Assembly: GCF_000003815.2 (NCBI RefSeq) | Contig: NC_049993.1 | Span: 1,876,123 to 1,940,122, forward strand | Direction of reading: 5' to 3' | Origin: Branchiostoma floridae | Lineage: Eukaryota; Chordata; Leptocardii; Amphioxiformes; Branchiostomatidae | Length of the DNA: 64,000 nt | Part shown: positions 22,922-34,350 of the stretch, one piece after another | Layout: each line of letters begins with the position of its first letter | Numbering within the stretch: position 1 is the stretch's first letter | Made by a program: the position numbers and the translations under genes | The notes under the pieces: generated by a model | Databases searched by the model: none | Told to the model about the DNA's origin: nothing | Seen by the model: the letters and a program-made list of their open reading frames with translations, nothing else

Positions 22922-24353
22922 AAGGTGAGCGGCCCAGCGGAGATTCCAAGTCACGACTGCTTGGTCACTTGAACTTATAATGTACGCTAGTTTATTCGTT
23001 GTAACATTATCAGTGCCCTAACCTACACAACTCCTTCCTTACACGAAAAGCTATCTGCCACCAAAAATCGGGAACATAGCTTATTATAATAACCAGGACA
23101 AAATGATTTAAAAAAAAAACGCTTGCTCCCTAAGACAATTTCAATAGTCACTGCAGCCTGACCTACTTATTATCCCAGATTGTCTCTTGTCTGGTATTAT
23201 TTTTCTCATACATTTGTTGATTTCATGAATAATTAAAAGACAGTCATATTAGTCTGACTAGTTTAATTTGGATCAAAGCGTGCTGATCTTGTAATCATTT
23301 CTATGTGAAAAAAAGAAATCCAATTCGATATAATGATATCGTATATAATGTGTCTGTTCTGAATGGTGCATAAATGTAACCAGGCCACCTTTTGACCGGT
23401 CAGATTAGCGTAGGAAAAGGGCGACTGATAAAATGATTGTTACCTCCATGAAATGTCATGGAATGGAGGTTATATTTTCTGTTATGTGTCTCTGTCTGTG
23501 TAGATCATTACTCAAGAACGGCTGGATGGATTAGTTTCATACTTGTTGTGTTGGTGGGGTGTGATGAAAGCTCGAATCGATGAGATTTTGGGAGCCGTAA
23601 TCACCCCTATATTTGAGATATATTGGTACAGGCATCGTGCTTTATGTGTTTGTTAATGGGCTTAGCTCCAAGCAGATGGTGAGGCGACAGCTGTTTGGGG
23701 AACCCCGAGTTTTTTTAATATGATAATTAGTTTTATTTATTTCTTAGGATATCATGGAGATGTGAAGCGTAAGTATAATTGTAAGAAGTTGAGGTACATT
23801 TAACGATAATGCTTAACAGGTATGGATGTCTCACATACTGTACTGCTGATTTGAGTGACATGGTGATTAAAATGCCATTAGGTCCTCTCATATGGGTTGG
23901 GTGTCAGAAGTTTTATGGGCGATACAGATGTTCTGATTTTGTTACGATAAGGGACAGTTGTTAGTTGTCTCTTTCGTAGCCAATGGTACTTGTTTTTTTA
24001 GCAGACGGGGTTGGCGCCAAGTATTCATCTTACAGTTAGTGTAGGGCTGTCAGAGGAAAGTGTGCATCTCGTTTTGTACCGTGTGAACAGCTGATGTTAT
24101 GACATATTGGTGGAAAATCAAATCACCATCTGACTAAAGTTGGCCGCATCCCTTCTTCTTTCTAAGTTTCCCAACTTCCTCCCACCACACAGCTCTGAGG
24201 CACATAGTCGAACCTCAGTAATGCTGACAACCTTAGACATTTTAAATGCCAAAGATCAAGCTTAAGGAACACCACGCTACCATATGCCGTCGACCTCTTA
24301 AACGCAAATTACACAATTAAGTGTCACATTTTGAGAAGTCCAGGCAGCACAAA
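22922..24353. other. intergenic stretch with a dispersed repeat
   Basis: At 23445-23700 (TACCTCCATGAAATGTCATG, CATTACTCAAGAACGGCTGG) there is a copy of the dispersed family also present at 30065-30780 and 49035-49960. No gene seen in the rest. Confidence 0.4.
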
Positions 24354-24612
24354 TCGTTTCTATGGTGCTCAGAAGAAATGTTGACGCAGATACAACATTG
24401 CTGAAATGACTGGTACAGAAGATAACTATTACTAATCACCGTTTGGAAATGTGCAGCACGCTTTGTTTAACCGTGCGAACAATCACAATACAGGCAATCA
24501 TCTCACTGATAATTACTGGTGTGTCTAATATACAGTTCATGGCTCAGATCAGAAGGGATAATTTATAAAGCTTAAGTCTTACACAAACAAACGAAGCTGC
24601 TACAAAAAAGAA
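24354..24612 (+). repeat. duplicated noncoding segment, copy 1
   Basis: About 260 bases matching 25451-25715 in direct orientation, from CGTTTCTATGG through CGCAGATACAACATTGCTGA, TTTGGAAATGTGCAGCA and CTGGTGTGTCTAATA. Divergence is visible but alignment is continuous. Confidence 0.7.
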
Positions 24613-25450
24613 AGTTTTAAACTTGGATCCAGATAGCCAACTTGTGGCTACTTGGAGTCATCCAACTGTTCTTACTTGTTTTAATTAACTTAGAAATGAG
24701 GCCTATTCCTATATAGTGACGTTCAGAAAAGTCCAGAAAACAGTGTTCAGGCATAAGTTTATTTACAACGTCAATGATGAAATTACAAGTTGCATCAATA
24801 GTAAGCTCTTTAGATTTTGTAAAATTTTGAAAAATAGACAACGCTGCTTAAAGGAGTGATGAAATATATATATGAACAGGCCTACAATGTACAAATATGT
24901 AAGACAGATTGTGAGCTCTTAAATAACGTTATCATTTATGCAGAAATGAATGAATAATAGCTTATATGTACATTCATACCCTATCCATACCCTATCGTGC
25001 AAGGTGCAGGCGTTTTAGTATCAAGAATATAAAAAAGGTTCTTACACTACTCTAATACGCAGATTCGGCTTTTTCTCTGTGATGTTAAGAATATACGTTG
25101 AGATGGTTGTCAGTACTAGTCACAGATTCAAAGTGAGGAAACGTCCTTACAATCACGACTACAAAACACTTCTACCGTTGGTGACAAAAGCTACAGTTTA
25201 CGATAAAGTTGGCTTCGTCTTCTACTTTATTCATGTCACAAAACTGATTCTTTGCTCAAGAGGTGTGCGGTTGTGCCCTCCATATTCAATACGTAGTTTG
25301 TGACAGCTATTATAATAAACATAGTCTTCCAGATCAAAGCAAGATTCCTGACACTAAGGAAATAGCTACATTGGTACCACCGTTTGATACTACTGTGCTA
25401 TTTTCTAATAAAATGTACATTCTTGGTACAAATGAGTCTGTTACTACGAA

Positions 25451-25715
25451 GCGTTTCTATGGCACTATAAGAAATATTGTCGCAGATACAACATTGCTGA
25501 AATGACAGGTACAGACGATTAGTATTACCAATCACACTGCACCGTTTGGAAATGTGCAGCATGCTTTGTTTAACCGTACAAACAATCACAATACAAGCAA
25601 TCATTTTTTGGACAATAACTGGTGTGTCTAATACACATTTTTGGGCTCAGATCAAAAGGGATTTTTAATTACGTCTTGCACAAACAGGCGTACCTGCTAC
25701 AGAAAATGAATTCAG
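25451..25715 (+). repeat. duplicated noncoding segment, copy 2
   Basis: Direct repeat of 24354-24612, 1.1 kb apart. No coding frame is conserved between the copies. Either a local duplication or two copies of an interspersed element. Confidence 0.7.
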
Positions 25716-26185
25716 CTCATCTGAAAACAATATTTAGCGTTACAGAACGTTGCTACAAAAACGTCTATATCAACATACAACAACAAGGATGTAGATTTGC
25801 TATTTCCATTGAAGCATTTTGACAACTGTCTTCATCGGCAGCACACATTTAAGAACTTTCAGTGAGAAAATAGTGAGGAATTTTGTACTTTGAAACAAGG
25901 AACTCTAGAATCAGTACTTTTTGTGTATAATCAGATGTCAGTAACTTAAAGAGTTAGGCCATGCCGATCAAAATTCTGAAAATGTTTGTGGCAACACAAT
26001 ACAGAAAAAAGTTTTACGTTAAAACAGAGTTTCAAAGATTAAACGTAAAAATCTAGCTCAAAATAAAAACGTCTCACCAAGAAAGCCTCTTCGAAAAGTC
26101 TTATCACATTTTCTGAGTTCGTGTCCGACAATATCACTAACACAACATCAGTGTTTACAGCTTTTTAATTGGTATCCCGTATTGT

Positions 26186-28966
26186 CTACCCTTGGTTTTC
26201 CAAATGTGCCACCTCACACTGCCCATCCTGTTCAGCGTTTTCCGTATCAGGGAGCGTTATATAGGTGTGGTCGGAGTCATCGCCGGCGTTTTCTGTATCA
26301 GGGTGTGTCAAATTGGTGTGGTCAGAGTTATCCCCGGCATTTTCCGTGTCAGGGAGCGTTATATAGATGTTGTCACCGCTGGCATTTTCCTTATCAGGGG
26401 GAGTTACATACTCATCCTCTGATACTTCAGTGGCACCTAGAAAAGTGGAGACAGGGTTTTTGTCTTCAGCTTTGCTCTCCAATTCTCCATGTTCTGTCTC
26501 TCGTTCTGCTGATCTGTCCCCAGGTAACGACATATAGTCGTGATCTGAGTCGCTGTCGTCATCGGCTCTTACGGTGGTGTTTGAAGCGTTGGCGGTTTTG
26601 TCGTTGTCATAGTGGCCAGCTGTCTGTTCTCTGTCATCAGATGCCCTGCCGGCTGAGGTTGCCGTAGCATTCCTGTCGTTTAGGTTTCGTCTCCCATCTT
26701 TCCTGTCGTTGTCATATTGTCCACTTGCTTGTGCTTCAGCATGGATAGCAACAATGTGTGAAACCGACATGGCCATTTTGTTGTTCGAAACAGCTCGTGT
26801 TGTGGCCAAGCCCCTCTTGTTCTGACTAGGTCTGGTCCTTTTGGCTCTAGCAGAAGAGGGTGCGTTCCCTGGTTTCACGCTGGTTGGTTTGCCTGGTGCT
26901 GTCTTGTTTAAGTGCTTACTGACACCAGCATCGGAAAATTGGTCATCGTTCTCATAGTGACCACCGGTGGCTCCTTCAGTGTCTGAAAACTGGTCATCGT
27001 TCTCGTAGTGACCACCGGTGGCTCCTTCAGTGTCTGAAAACTGGTCATCGTTCTCGCAGTGACCACCGGTGGCTCCTTCAGTGTCTGACAACTGGTCATC
27101 GTTTTCATAGTGACCACCGGTGGCTCCTTCAGTGTCTGAAAACTGGTCATCGTTCTCATAGTGACCACCGGTGGCTCCTTCAGTGTCCGAAAACTGGTCA
27201 TCGTTCTCGTAGTGACCACCGGCGGCACCTACAGTGTCCGAAAACTGGCCATCGTTCTCGTAGTGACCACCGGCGGCACCTACAGTGTCCGAAAAATGGC
27301 CATCGTTCTCGTAGTGACCACCGGCGGCACCTACAGTGTCCGAAAAATGGCCATCGTTCTCGTAGTGACCACCGGCGGCACCTACAGTGTCCGAAAACTG
27401 GCCATCGTTCTCGTAGTGACCACCGGCAGCACCTACAGTGTCCGAAAACTGGCCATCGTTCTCGTAGTGACCACCGGCGGCACCTACAGTGTCCGAAAAC
27501 TGGTCATCGTTCTCGTATTGTGCGTTCTCAGCACCATCAGAGTCAGAGGACCGGCCACTGGTACCGTGGTGTCCATCTCCAGCGTCCCTATGTCCGTTGG
27601 CCCTGTCCACTTGACACCTGCTCACACAAGCAGCGATCACGCCGATAATAATGGAACATCCACAGAAAGATCCCAGCCCTACAAGTATAAGCTGGGCAGC
27701 AGACAGTTCAAACTTTGGGCGATTTTTCCTCTCCTTGTCGACAGCCTTATCCCCTGCTGGCAGTGTGACAATCGTCAATGTCGTCTGGAGCTCCGGCATG
27801 TGCACTCTGGTGGTGTTCTCAGTGCCACTACTGAGAAGGAGCACTGCTGATGCGCTTGCATTGTCTGTATGGTCAGCTGTCACCTGACATGTGTACGTGC
27901 CCTTTGTGTCGTTACCAACCGAGGGGATGTTTAACACGGAGTAGCACATTCTCCTTGATTCCCAGCTAGTGACGGGAGAGCCTTTGCAAGACGATCTGCT
28001 CCTGTGCGTGTAGTTGTTGGAGTACTGGTAGCTCGGTGGTTTGTAGTCACCACTTGGCGTGACCCACACGAACGCCAGACTTTCCTGACAGTCTGTCCAG
28101 CAGGTGAGAGAAATCTTACCTGTAGCGGTCCCATCGTTCAAGGAGATGGACACGTTAGGTGAGGCACACCTGAGATCCTTCCAATCTACATCCTTTATTT
28201 GTTTTCTAGTATCACCGACCATGCACCAAATGTACCACCTCAGATGATTATTTTCGAGAAGCCAGCTCTTGACTTCTCTCAGCTTGCAATCGCACTGCAG
28301 GTGACTGCTTCTTAGACTCAAACTTACAGTAGTAGATATACGGCGTAGTTCCTTAACGTCTGTGATCCATGCGATAGGGTTATCAGACAGCAAGAGTTCA
28401 ATGTCATCAAATGACCAAATGTCTCGAGGAATGCAAGAAAGACAGTTACTATTTAGCGTCAGGAACCCTAGTCTGTAGAGCCCGACAAATGCTTTGCTGT
28501 CGATTTGATGTATCTCGTTATCCTCTAATTCCAAAGTGATAAGCGAAGCCAGGCCCTTAAATGTTTCCGGCTTCAGTTGCCTAATTTTGTTCCGACGAAG
28601 ATTCAGTAATTCTAAGGACGGCAAGCTTGCAAAGGCCCCTCGATCTAGCTCCACTACATTGCTGTTCCAGATATACAGACCCTCCAAAATCTCATGACGG
28701 GGAAAATCTCCGGCTTTGATTTTCCTGATGTCCTGCTGCCGTATAAGCAAGTGTTGCAGATTCGTCGGCAATGCCAATGGTGCGGGGATGTTGTTGAAAT
28801 TACAGTTTTTCCAACACGTCAGTATTGATGCAAAGGGATTTAGATCACAACAATCCAGGTTTGATTGATCATCTGTGCAACTTGATCTATTCCATGTCAC
28901 TAAAAGCACTAATACAGTGATCAAATTTTCACACCCTAAAGTCGTCATTCTAGTTTTGGGCTTCAT
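26186..28966 (-). CDS. LRR-Ig transmembrane receptor with tandem YEND tail
   Basis: Single-exon ORF of 926 residues from ATG at 28966 (a second ATG is six codons in). Signal peptide about 1-30; LRR N-cap with cysteines (DCCDLNPF, TCWKNC) 38-60; about five LRRs 68-215 (LELLNLRRNKI, LITLELEDNEI); LRR C-cap CDCKLREVKSWL..C about 225-267; an Ig-like domain about 268-378 (ISLTCWTDC ... GTYTCQV); transmembrane helix about 422-447 (LILVGLGSFCGCSIIIGVIA), then RCQVDR. The cytoplasmic tail has twelve 17-residue repeats (481-683) around YENDxQFSDT, two later YDND sites, and distal DYMSLPGD, EYVTPPD and two YITLPDTEN sites. There is no TIR or kinase domain. pY-x-N is the classical Grb2-SH2 site, so signalling through SH2 adaptors is inferred. 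Amphioxus LRR-Ig receptors are a large innate-immune/neural-type family; the ligand is unknown. Confidence 0.85.
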   Translation of the reverse strand: MKPKTRMTTLGCENLITVLVLLVTWNRSSCTDDQSNLDCCDLNPFASILTCWKNCNFNNIPAPLALPTNLQHLLIRQQDIRKIKAGDFPRHEILEGLYIWNSNVVELDRGAFASLPSLELLNLRRNKIRQLKPETFKGLASLITLELEDNEIHQIDSKAFVGLYRLGFLTLNSNCLSCIPRDIWSFDDIELLLSDNPIAWITDVKELRRISTTVSLSLRSSHLQCDCKLREVKSWLLENNHLRWYIWCMVGDTRKQIKDVDWKDLRCASPNVSISLNDGTATGKISLTCWTDCQESLAFVWVTPSGDYKPPSYQYSNNYTHRSRSSCKGSPVTSWESRRMCYSVLNIPSVGNDTKGTYTCQVTADHTDNASASAVLLLSSGTENTTRVHMPELQTTLTIVTLPAGDKAVDKERKNRPKFELSAAQLILVGLGSFCGCSIIIGVIAACVSRCQVDRANGHRDAGDGHHGTSGRSSDSDGAENAQYENDDQFSDTVGAAGGHYENDGQFSDTVGAAGGHYENDGQFSDTVGAAGGHYENDGHFSDTVGAAGGHYENDGHFSDTVGAAGGHYENDGQFSDTVGAAGGHYENDDQFSDTEGATGGHYENDDQFSDTEGATGGHYENDDQLSDTEGATGGHCENDDQFSDTEGATGGHYENDDQFSDTEGATGGHYENDDQFSDAGVSKHLNKTAPGKPTSVKPGNAPSSARAKRTRPSQNKRGLATTRAVSNNKMAMSVSHIVAIHAEAQASGQYDNDRKDGRRNLNDRNATATSAGRASDDREQTAGHYDNDKTANASNTTVRADDDSDSDHDYMSLPGDRSAERETEHGELESKAEDKNPVSTFLGATEVSEDEYVTPPDKENASGDNIYITLPDTENAGDNSDHTNLTHPDTENAGDDSDHTYITLPDTENAEQDGQCEVAHLENQG
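26925..27536 (-). repeat. 12 x 51-bp tandem repeat encoding the YEND array
   Basis: Twelve in-frame units of 51 bp (17 codons). Units 1-6 from the membrane carry DTVGAA, units 7-11 DTEGAT, and the last is cut short at DAG. Unit 10 has Cys in place of Tyr (HCENDD). Neighbouring units are nearly identical at the DNA level, as expected of recent unequal exchange. Confidence 0.95.
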
Positions 28967-29092
28967 ATCAGAAAATCACATACAGCGACGTAGTCAAGAA
29001 ACTATGTAAGTGTCAATGAAAAATAGATAGTCTTGCCATTTTCATTGTCCATTTGCCGAAGTCCAGTATGATTTGTGCAATAGTAGCCTCTT

Positions 29093-29202
29093 CTACATCA
29101 GATAGTTGGTGAACTCAGTGACCCTTCTGGAAACTGTCGTCCACAAGTTCGGCTCTTCTCTGTCTGCCCCACGGTCCACCAGCACGTTTGCAGTCCGGCC
29201 CA
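29093..29202 (-). CDS. candidate terminal exon, unknown protein
   Basis: Acceptor GTTCCTGCCTTTCAG followed by an open frame ending in TAG (29093-29095), 36 codons, reading GRTANVLVDRGADREEPNLW at the start. Codon use is G+C-rich. No family recognised and no upstream exon found. It lies 130 bases upstream of the LRR-Ig start on the same strand, so it may belong to an upstream gene's end or be chance. Confidence 0.3.
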
Positions 29203-30064
29203 CTGAAAGGCAGGAACCTTAAATGAGACAACCTGTACATGTATAGTCCTATTCATTATCGTTTGACGTAATGACCTAAATACCATTTTGCTTTTCTACA
29301 GAAACGATTATTGCTAGCTGTACATAAAGCAAGTAAAGAACCTTGAAAAAAAGCAATCATATGAATTTTTCACTCGAAACAGACGAATTGAATATTCTGC
29401 ATCCTTCTTATCCTTTCTTCTCAGAGAGAATTCAGAACGTGCGTTCAGGTCTTTAAGTATTCAATTGCGACCCAAGCGTTTATGTTAATTCCAAAACAGT
29501 CCAAAGATATATTACGATGATATTTAGTATGTAGATAGGGGTGATCTTGGTAGTGCAGCATATTCCGTTTGTGTCTTTTGTCTTTGACGATTTGTTTGGT
29601 GACAGAAAGCTTTTGATGTAAGGAAGAAGTGATGTAAATTCGACACCCTAGCATCCTGCTCTGGAAATGCAAGGACGTTTTTTTCTTTTGCTATGATATT
29701 TCATGAAGGATAACTGAAAAAAGAAACAAAAGGCGAATTTCCATGATATTCGGCTCGCTGGTAGCCTTGATAGAGATACACACGATGGAATTGAAATTTT
29801 TGAAATAAGATCTTGCTTTGCATAATTATAGATGAAAATCTTCGATTCTAGTGTTCTCCACATGGCCACAGTTAATGTTCATCATCTCTGGAGGGGATTT
29901 TTTTTTCAAATACAGCCGAAATATCCATAAAATATGCTTGCTGTGGCGTTATAGGACTTTCATGCACATAACGAATGTAATATATGGCAAGTGGAACATC
30001 AACAGATGCTAAATTATATGGAATGTACATATTCTTTGGTGCCAACTGGTGGGAATCACATACA

Positions 30065-30780
30065 TGTTTAGCTCCATGAAAAAATGGAGGTATAGTTTTT
30101 GGTGTGTCTGTGTGTCTGTCTGTCTGAGTGTCTGTGTGTCCGCATATTTGTGGTCAAAAGTCATAACTTGAGAACCTCTTGATGGACTACGATGATATTT
30201 GGTATGTGGGTAGGGGTTGGGAAGACTAAGGTCAAGGTCAATTTTGGGCCCCCTGGTGAGTGACCTTGGTACTGCAGCGCAACTTCCGGTTTTGCTATCT
30301 CGGTGTTCTGAACATGCTATGGTCAAGATTTTTAAGTATTAGATAGCTCTTTTGCTCAGAAAAAAAATGACATAAGTTTGGGCCCCCTAGCGTCTAATTT
30401 TGGGATAGCAGGGGCATTTTTGTCAAAAACTTCTGACGAGGATAACTCAAGAAGGGAACAACGGATTTTCATGATTTTTGGTATGTAGGTACCTTAGACA
30501 ATGTTGTACAAGATAAAATACTAATTACGCAAAATAGGAGTACATTTGCATAATTAATGAGAATATTCTATCTTAGCAGTTTTAAACTTACCACACTTTG
30601 TCATGACGCTAAAAGCTATCTACCACCTAAATGTCACGACCATATCACGTACGGTGTGGTAAGTTTCAGTCCCCTAACATTCAATTGTGGAACTGCAGGG
30701 GCGTTTTTGTCAAGACACTCCAAAGAGGATAACTGCAGAAAGGAACGGCGGATTGCCTGCAATTTAGGTTTGCAGGTAGC
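30065..30780 (+). repeat. dispersed repeat family copy
   Basis: Shares the order CCATGAAAAAATGGAGGTAT, GTGTGTCTGTG-rich, CATAACTTGAGAACC, GATGATATTTGGTATGTGGG, GGGCCCCCT, then a second half-unit, with copies at 23445, 33660, 49035, 62930 and 63640. Long but noncoding; class unknown. Confidence 0.55.
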
Positions 30781-32601
30781 TTAGGCAAATCTGTTCATAA
30801 TGATATGCATTTAACAAAAGCTCTAAATATTCATGCAGGTATGAGGTCGCCGAACTCTAGTTTATGGTAGATTTTGTTGATTGCTTGGGCGTTTCTGTAC
30901 TTTCCAAACAAAATAGCTTTATTCTAAGTCCACCGGTTCCATCACATTTTAGGATGGACTTTTAAAAGCTATGGAAAATACACATGTAGACTTGTTGACA
31001 TGAAGGAAAATACGACAAAATTCTTTAGACTAACGGGAGCCACCCTAAAGATGCTTCCTGCCCTTAGATACCAGGGATTTTTTGCTGATCTTATTATGCA
31101 TAAGTACGCCGTGTTTGTTGCCATTGACTATGATAATTAGAAAGTTGAATAAACCAAGTCCAAACAAACAGCTTTTTTTTCCATTAAAAAAATACCTACA
31201 CATATTCACTTCCCTTTTTTTAAGACAGACTTTTCGCAATAATGTTGGTAGCGCCAAATTACTGTGGTCACCTGTTACTAGGTATTGGTGGCTCGTGTCC
31301 CTAGATATACAACATGTACAAAACAGCCACACAACTGTCATACACATAAGAAATAAAGCTTCACAAAACACTACAAATATTGGTCTTCAAATGTTGTTTG
31401 AGTAGAAGACCGACCATAGAAAAAACAACGTAAGCATCACCGCCTTTTTTTCCCAAGGGAGTGTGGCCCCAAAGTGGACTGACGAGCGAAAGCTACGCTC
31501 ACTCGGTGGTTTATTCGGTGGTTATCGCACCTGACCAGGGATTATCTCACCATATACACGGAGGATAAGGCGGGGCATTAACGTTATTATCATATAGCCT
31601 ATCCAACTGACAGTTATTTCACACAAATTCCTTTATAACAAATAAACACTTTAATACATTACATAAAAATACATTTGCAATATATATATAGTACAATAGT
31701 GTGTATATATAATACAAACCATTAAATCATTTCATCATCATCATTTAACTAATAATTTTAACTAATCATCTGTTTGTGAGATAGCATATCAGCAAGCATA
31801 TTAAGTGGAGTCCTGGTACCCCCCATGCAGAGCCTTTTCACATGGGCACGACAAAGTACGTATATACAAAGTGATTTAGGAAGGTACCGGCTTCATCACG
31901 TTAGAAAGCAATAATGAAAATGTGTAAAATCAGCATAATTCCTTTTCAAGTATCGATATATTCCCCATGTGGAGCCCCACTTAACATAACCAATCAATCA
32001 TAATATTTTTGACAGTTATGCATGGTTTACACACAAACAACAGTACAAAAAAAATCATGACTGTCCCCTGTATAATGGTGCGGTCCAAAAAGTGGTCGGT
32101 TATTCTAATAACTGACCACTTTTGAGGTTACGGCCTGATAACCCATGGGAAATGGGGGCCTTTGATTGGCCAACTCCATCTGGCCATATGATAATACCTG
32201 TTGATGCTTTTTTGTGGTGTTAGCAGTTTTGATTTTGTGATGCCCAATTATAAAGAGGAAAATAATCATGCATCGATGTAACCTCATATTCATCATGTAG
32301 TATTAACATCGCAGGTGATGTTGACATATAAATATCACAGAGCGTCGATGCAAGGCATCCAGGTAATATGATAACATTTAGCCCCTGTAACTAAACAACA
32401 TGAGCTAATTGACTCGTTTTCATCAACTGTGTTTTAGCCTTGTTTCCCGTTGAAATCCAAATTGTCTTTAGCTTGAGTTTGCCTTACGTTTGTTTCAATT
32501 GGAATCCAAATTGTCTTCAGCCTGAATTTGTCTAACATCTTTTCTATTGGACAGCTAAAATTGTCTTTATTCTTAGATAGCTTATAAAAGACAATTTTTT
32601 T

Positions 32602-32694
32602 CCAGATCACACTCACTGTCACTGACGAAAACTGGTGGATTCCAGTTGAAACGTCTGACCGTTTCCAAAACCATATCCAGTTGCTTGAGTAACT
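32602..32694 (-). repeat. dispersed repeat, copy 2
   Basis: Inverted partner of 22087-22179 (GAAACGTCTGACCGTTTCC, CCATATCCAGTTGCTTGAG). Confidence 0.6.
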
Positions 32695-33348
32695 ACGTTT
32701 TGGAACATAACAGAGCACTTCATTTTTTGGAACACTTTCTTTAGTTGACATACAATTGGTCTGACAGTTTTTTCTTTCGTCCATAATGTGTAGAAAAGTA
32801 AGCGCCGCTTTATGACATGTTTGCCTATTGTCGTTTTGACCTGTTCGTCTATTTTAAACGATTCGTGATTTTTAATGCGACAATTCTGAAGTTTTGTACT
32901 CACAGTGGATGGAGATGGTGCACACGTCTCAGACTCCATGTTGTTCTGGAATATGCTCAGGTAGAAACACTCAGGAAACAAAAGTTGAGGCTCTTCCCGG
33001 GAAAGTGTGGTACTTCAGCAAAACGTGTTCTGTCCTGACCCAGACGTTTTCTATACTGATTCAAATCTGACTGAGGAGAGTCCGATTCAAACCAGACAAT
33101 TATACAGCAGATGGGACGTACCATTCCAGGAAGGGGATGTTACTGGCTGAATTGCATAAAACATTGCGCATGTATGTGTATACTTTAGGCGCTTTATAGT
33201 GTTGCTTGGCATTAAAAGAGATTGCCCTTCAAGATGAATATTGCTAATAGTTAGCCACGACAATGAAGAGCAATTTAGCATGATATAAGTATCAATGGGA
33301 AAAGTATGGAAGGTGGCATAACACTAAAGGTAAATCTGATTAGACACA

Positions 33349-33662
33349 TCCTCCTACGCACTGTCTCCAACGCGTTAACGGCGCTAGCTAACCGTCCTGC
33401 TATCTGTAGGGCCACATTCAGTTACTGACGGCCCTGCTTATAAATATTAATGATCCTACCCTTATATGGGCACCAGCCAATCAGTGCCCAGAGGCCTTTG
33501 CGATATCCCTTTGAAAACTGAAAGGTTTAGAAAGGCCTATACTATACGAATGGCTGACAGCTGGTTTGGGGCGACGCCCACAGTAACTGAGTGTGGCCCT
33601 TCAAATAGCAGGGTCTACAACAGGCGGTTACCTAGCGCCATTGCAGACACTGCGTAGGAGGA
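33349..33662. mobile_element. MITE with TCCTCCTACGCA ends, copy 1
   Basis: Starts TCCTCCTACGCACTGTCTCC and ends GCAGACACTGCGTAGGAGGA, an inverted pair. About 314 bp, no ORF. Another family member lies at 47268-47558. Confidence 0.65.
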
Positions 33663-34284
33663 GGGTTAGATTAGGAAATGAAATTCTAGTGATGATATAT
33701 AGTGTATAGGTAGAGGTTGGAAAAAGGAAGGTCAAGTTCGATAATGGGCCTCCTAGCGGCGAGGTATGGTACTGCAGCGGAGGTTCACAGTTGGAGGTGA
33801 AATGTTCTTCAAGTGCCAGGTTCATGATTTTTTAGTAGCGGATACGTCTTTGGGCAGGGAGTCGTGTAAGTTAACCCCCTAGCGGCTTTTTTTAACTGCA
33901 GGGGCCGATTTTATATACTCGAGTAAAATCAAGTCAATCCGTAGCTAATTTACACAATCAATGACAACAGCTGAGAAATCTCGTGCATTACATGGCAAGA
34001 CCTTATTTTGGAGACAGGAGTTGCATTGATGATGGTGAGCCGCCTTGACATTAGTTTGGTTGGTCTAAGCAGGTCAGGAAAACAAACAAATATCATGCAG
34101 CGGGTGTGCTGCTTATTATTTTTTTTATACACTGACGCTCAAAATGTCAAGATATGTCCACGCCGAACCAATAAATAACGTAGGCTGGTAGTATCTTTAA
34201 CTCAATAAGGTCCATTGCAAAAAGAGTAAAAGAATGTAATGTAATAGCTGTAAATGATTTTATTCTATATTTTGATCCTATATT

Positions 34285-34286
<2 letters not shown>
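33663..34286. other. noncoding stretch with dispersed repeat
   Basis: 33663-33910 is a diverged copy of the dispersed family (GATGATATATAGTGTATAGG, GGGCCTCCTAGCGGC, GTACTGCAGCGGA). No gene. Confidence 0.4.

Positions 34287-34346
<60 letters not shown>
34287..34346. repeat. (TA)n microsatellite
   Basis: About 30 uninterrupted TA units. Confidence 0.95.

Positions 34347-34350
<4 letters not shown>

Larger units (their letters stand above)
29203..33348. other. repeat-rich intergenic region
   Basis: No convincing exon. 29455-29880 and 30065-30780 are copies of a dispersed family (GATGATATTTGGTATGTGGG, GGGCCCCCTAGCG). 31480-31620 resembles the inverted arms at 38447-38526 and 39090-39170 (TTCGGTGGTTAT, CATATAGCC). 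32602-32694 is the inverted partner of 22087-22179. Short ORFs at 31.0-31.4 and 32.4-33.0 kb look fortuitous. Confidence 0.45.

Noticed and set aside
26908-27228. 106-codon minus-strand ORF with a PPVVTMRTMTSFQTLKE repeat
   Set aside because: Shifted-frame shadow of the same array; the receptor frame is the one that continues through LRR, Ig and TM.
27161-27850. 229-codon plus-strand ORF with a repeated VVTTGGTYSVRK unit
   Set aside because: It is the antisense reading of the 51-bp repeats of the LRR-Ig receptor; because 51 is divisible by three, all frames across the array stay open.
31045-31405. Overlapping ORFs of about 108 codons on both strands
   Set aside because: A+T-rich, Lys/Phe-rich chance frames with no splice or domain support.
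32434-32981. Two overlapping minus-strand ORFs of 116 and 120 codons
   Set aside because: They overlap a dispersed repeat and show no coding character or domain.
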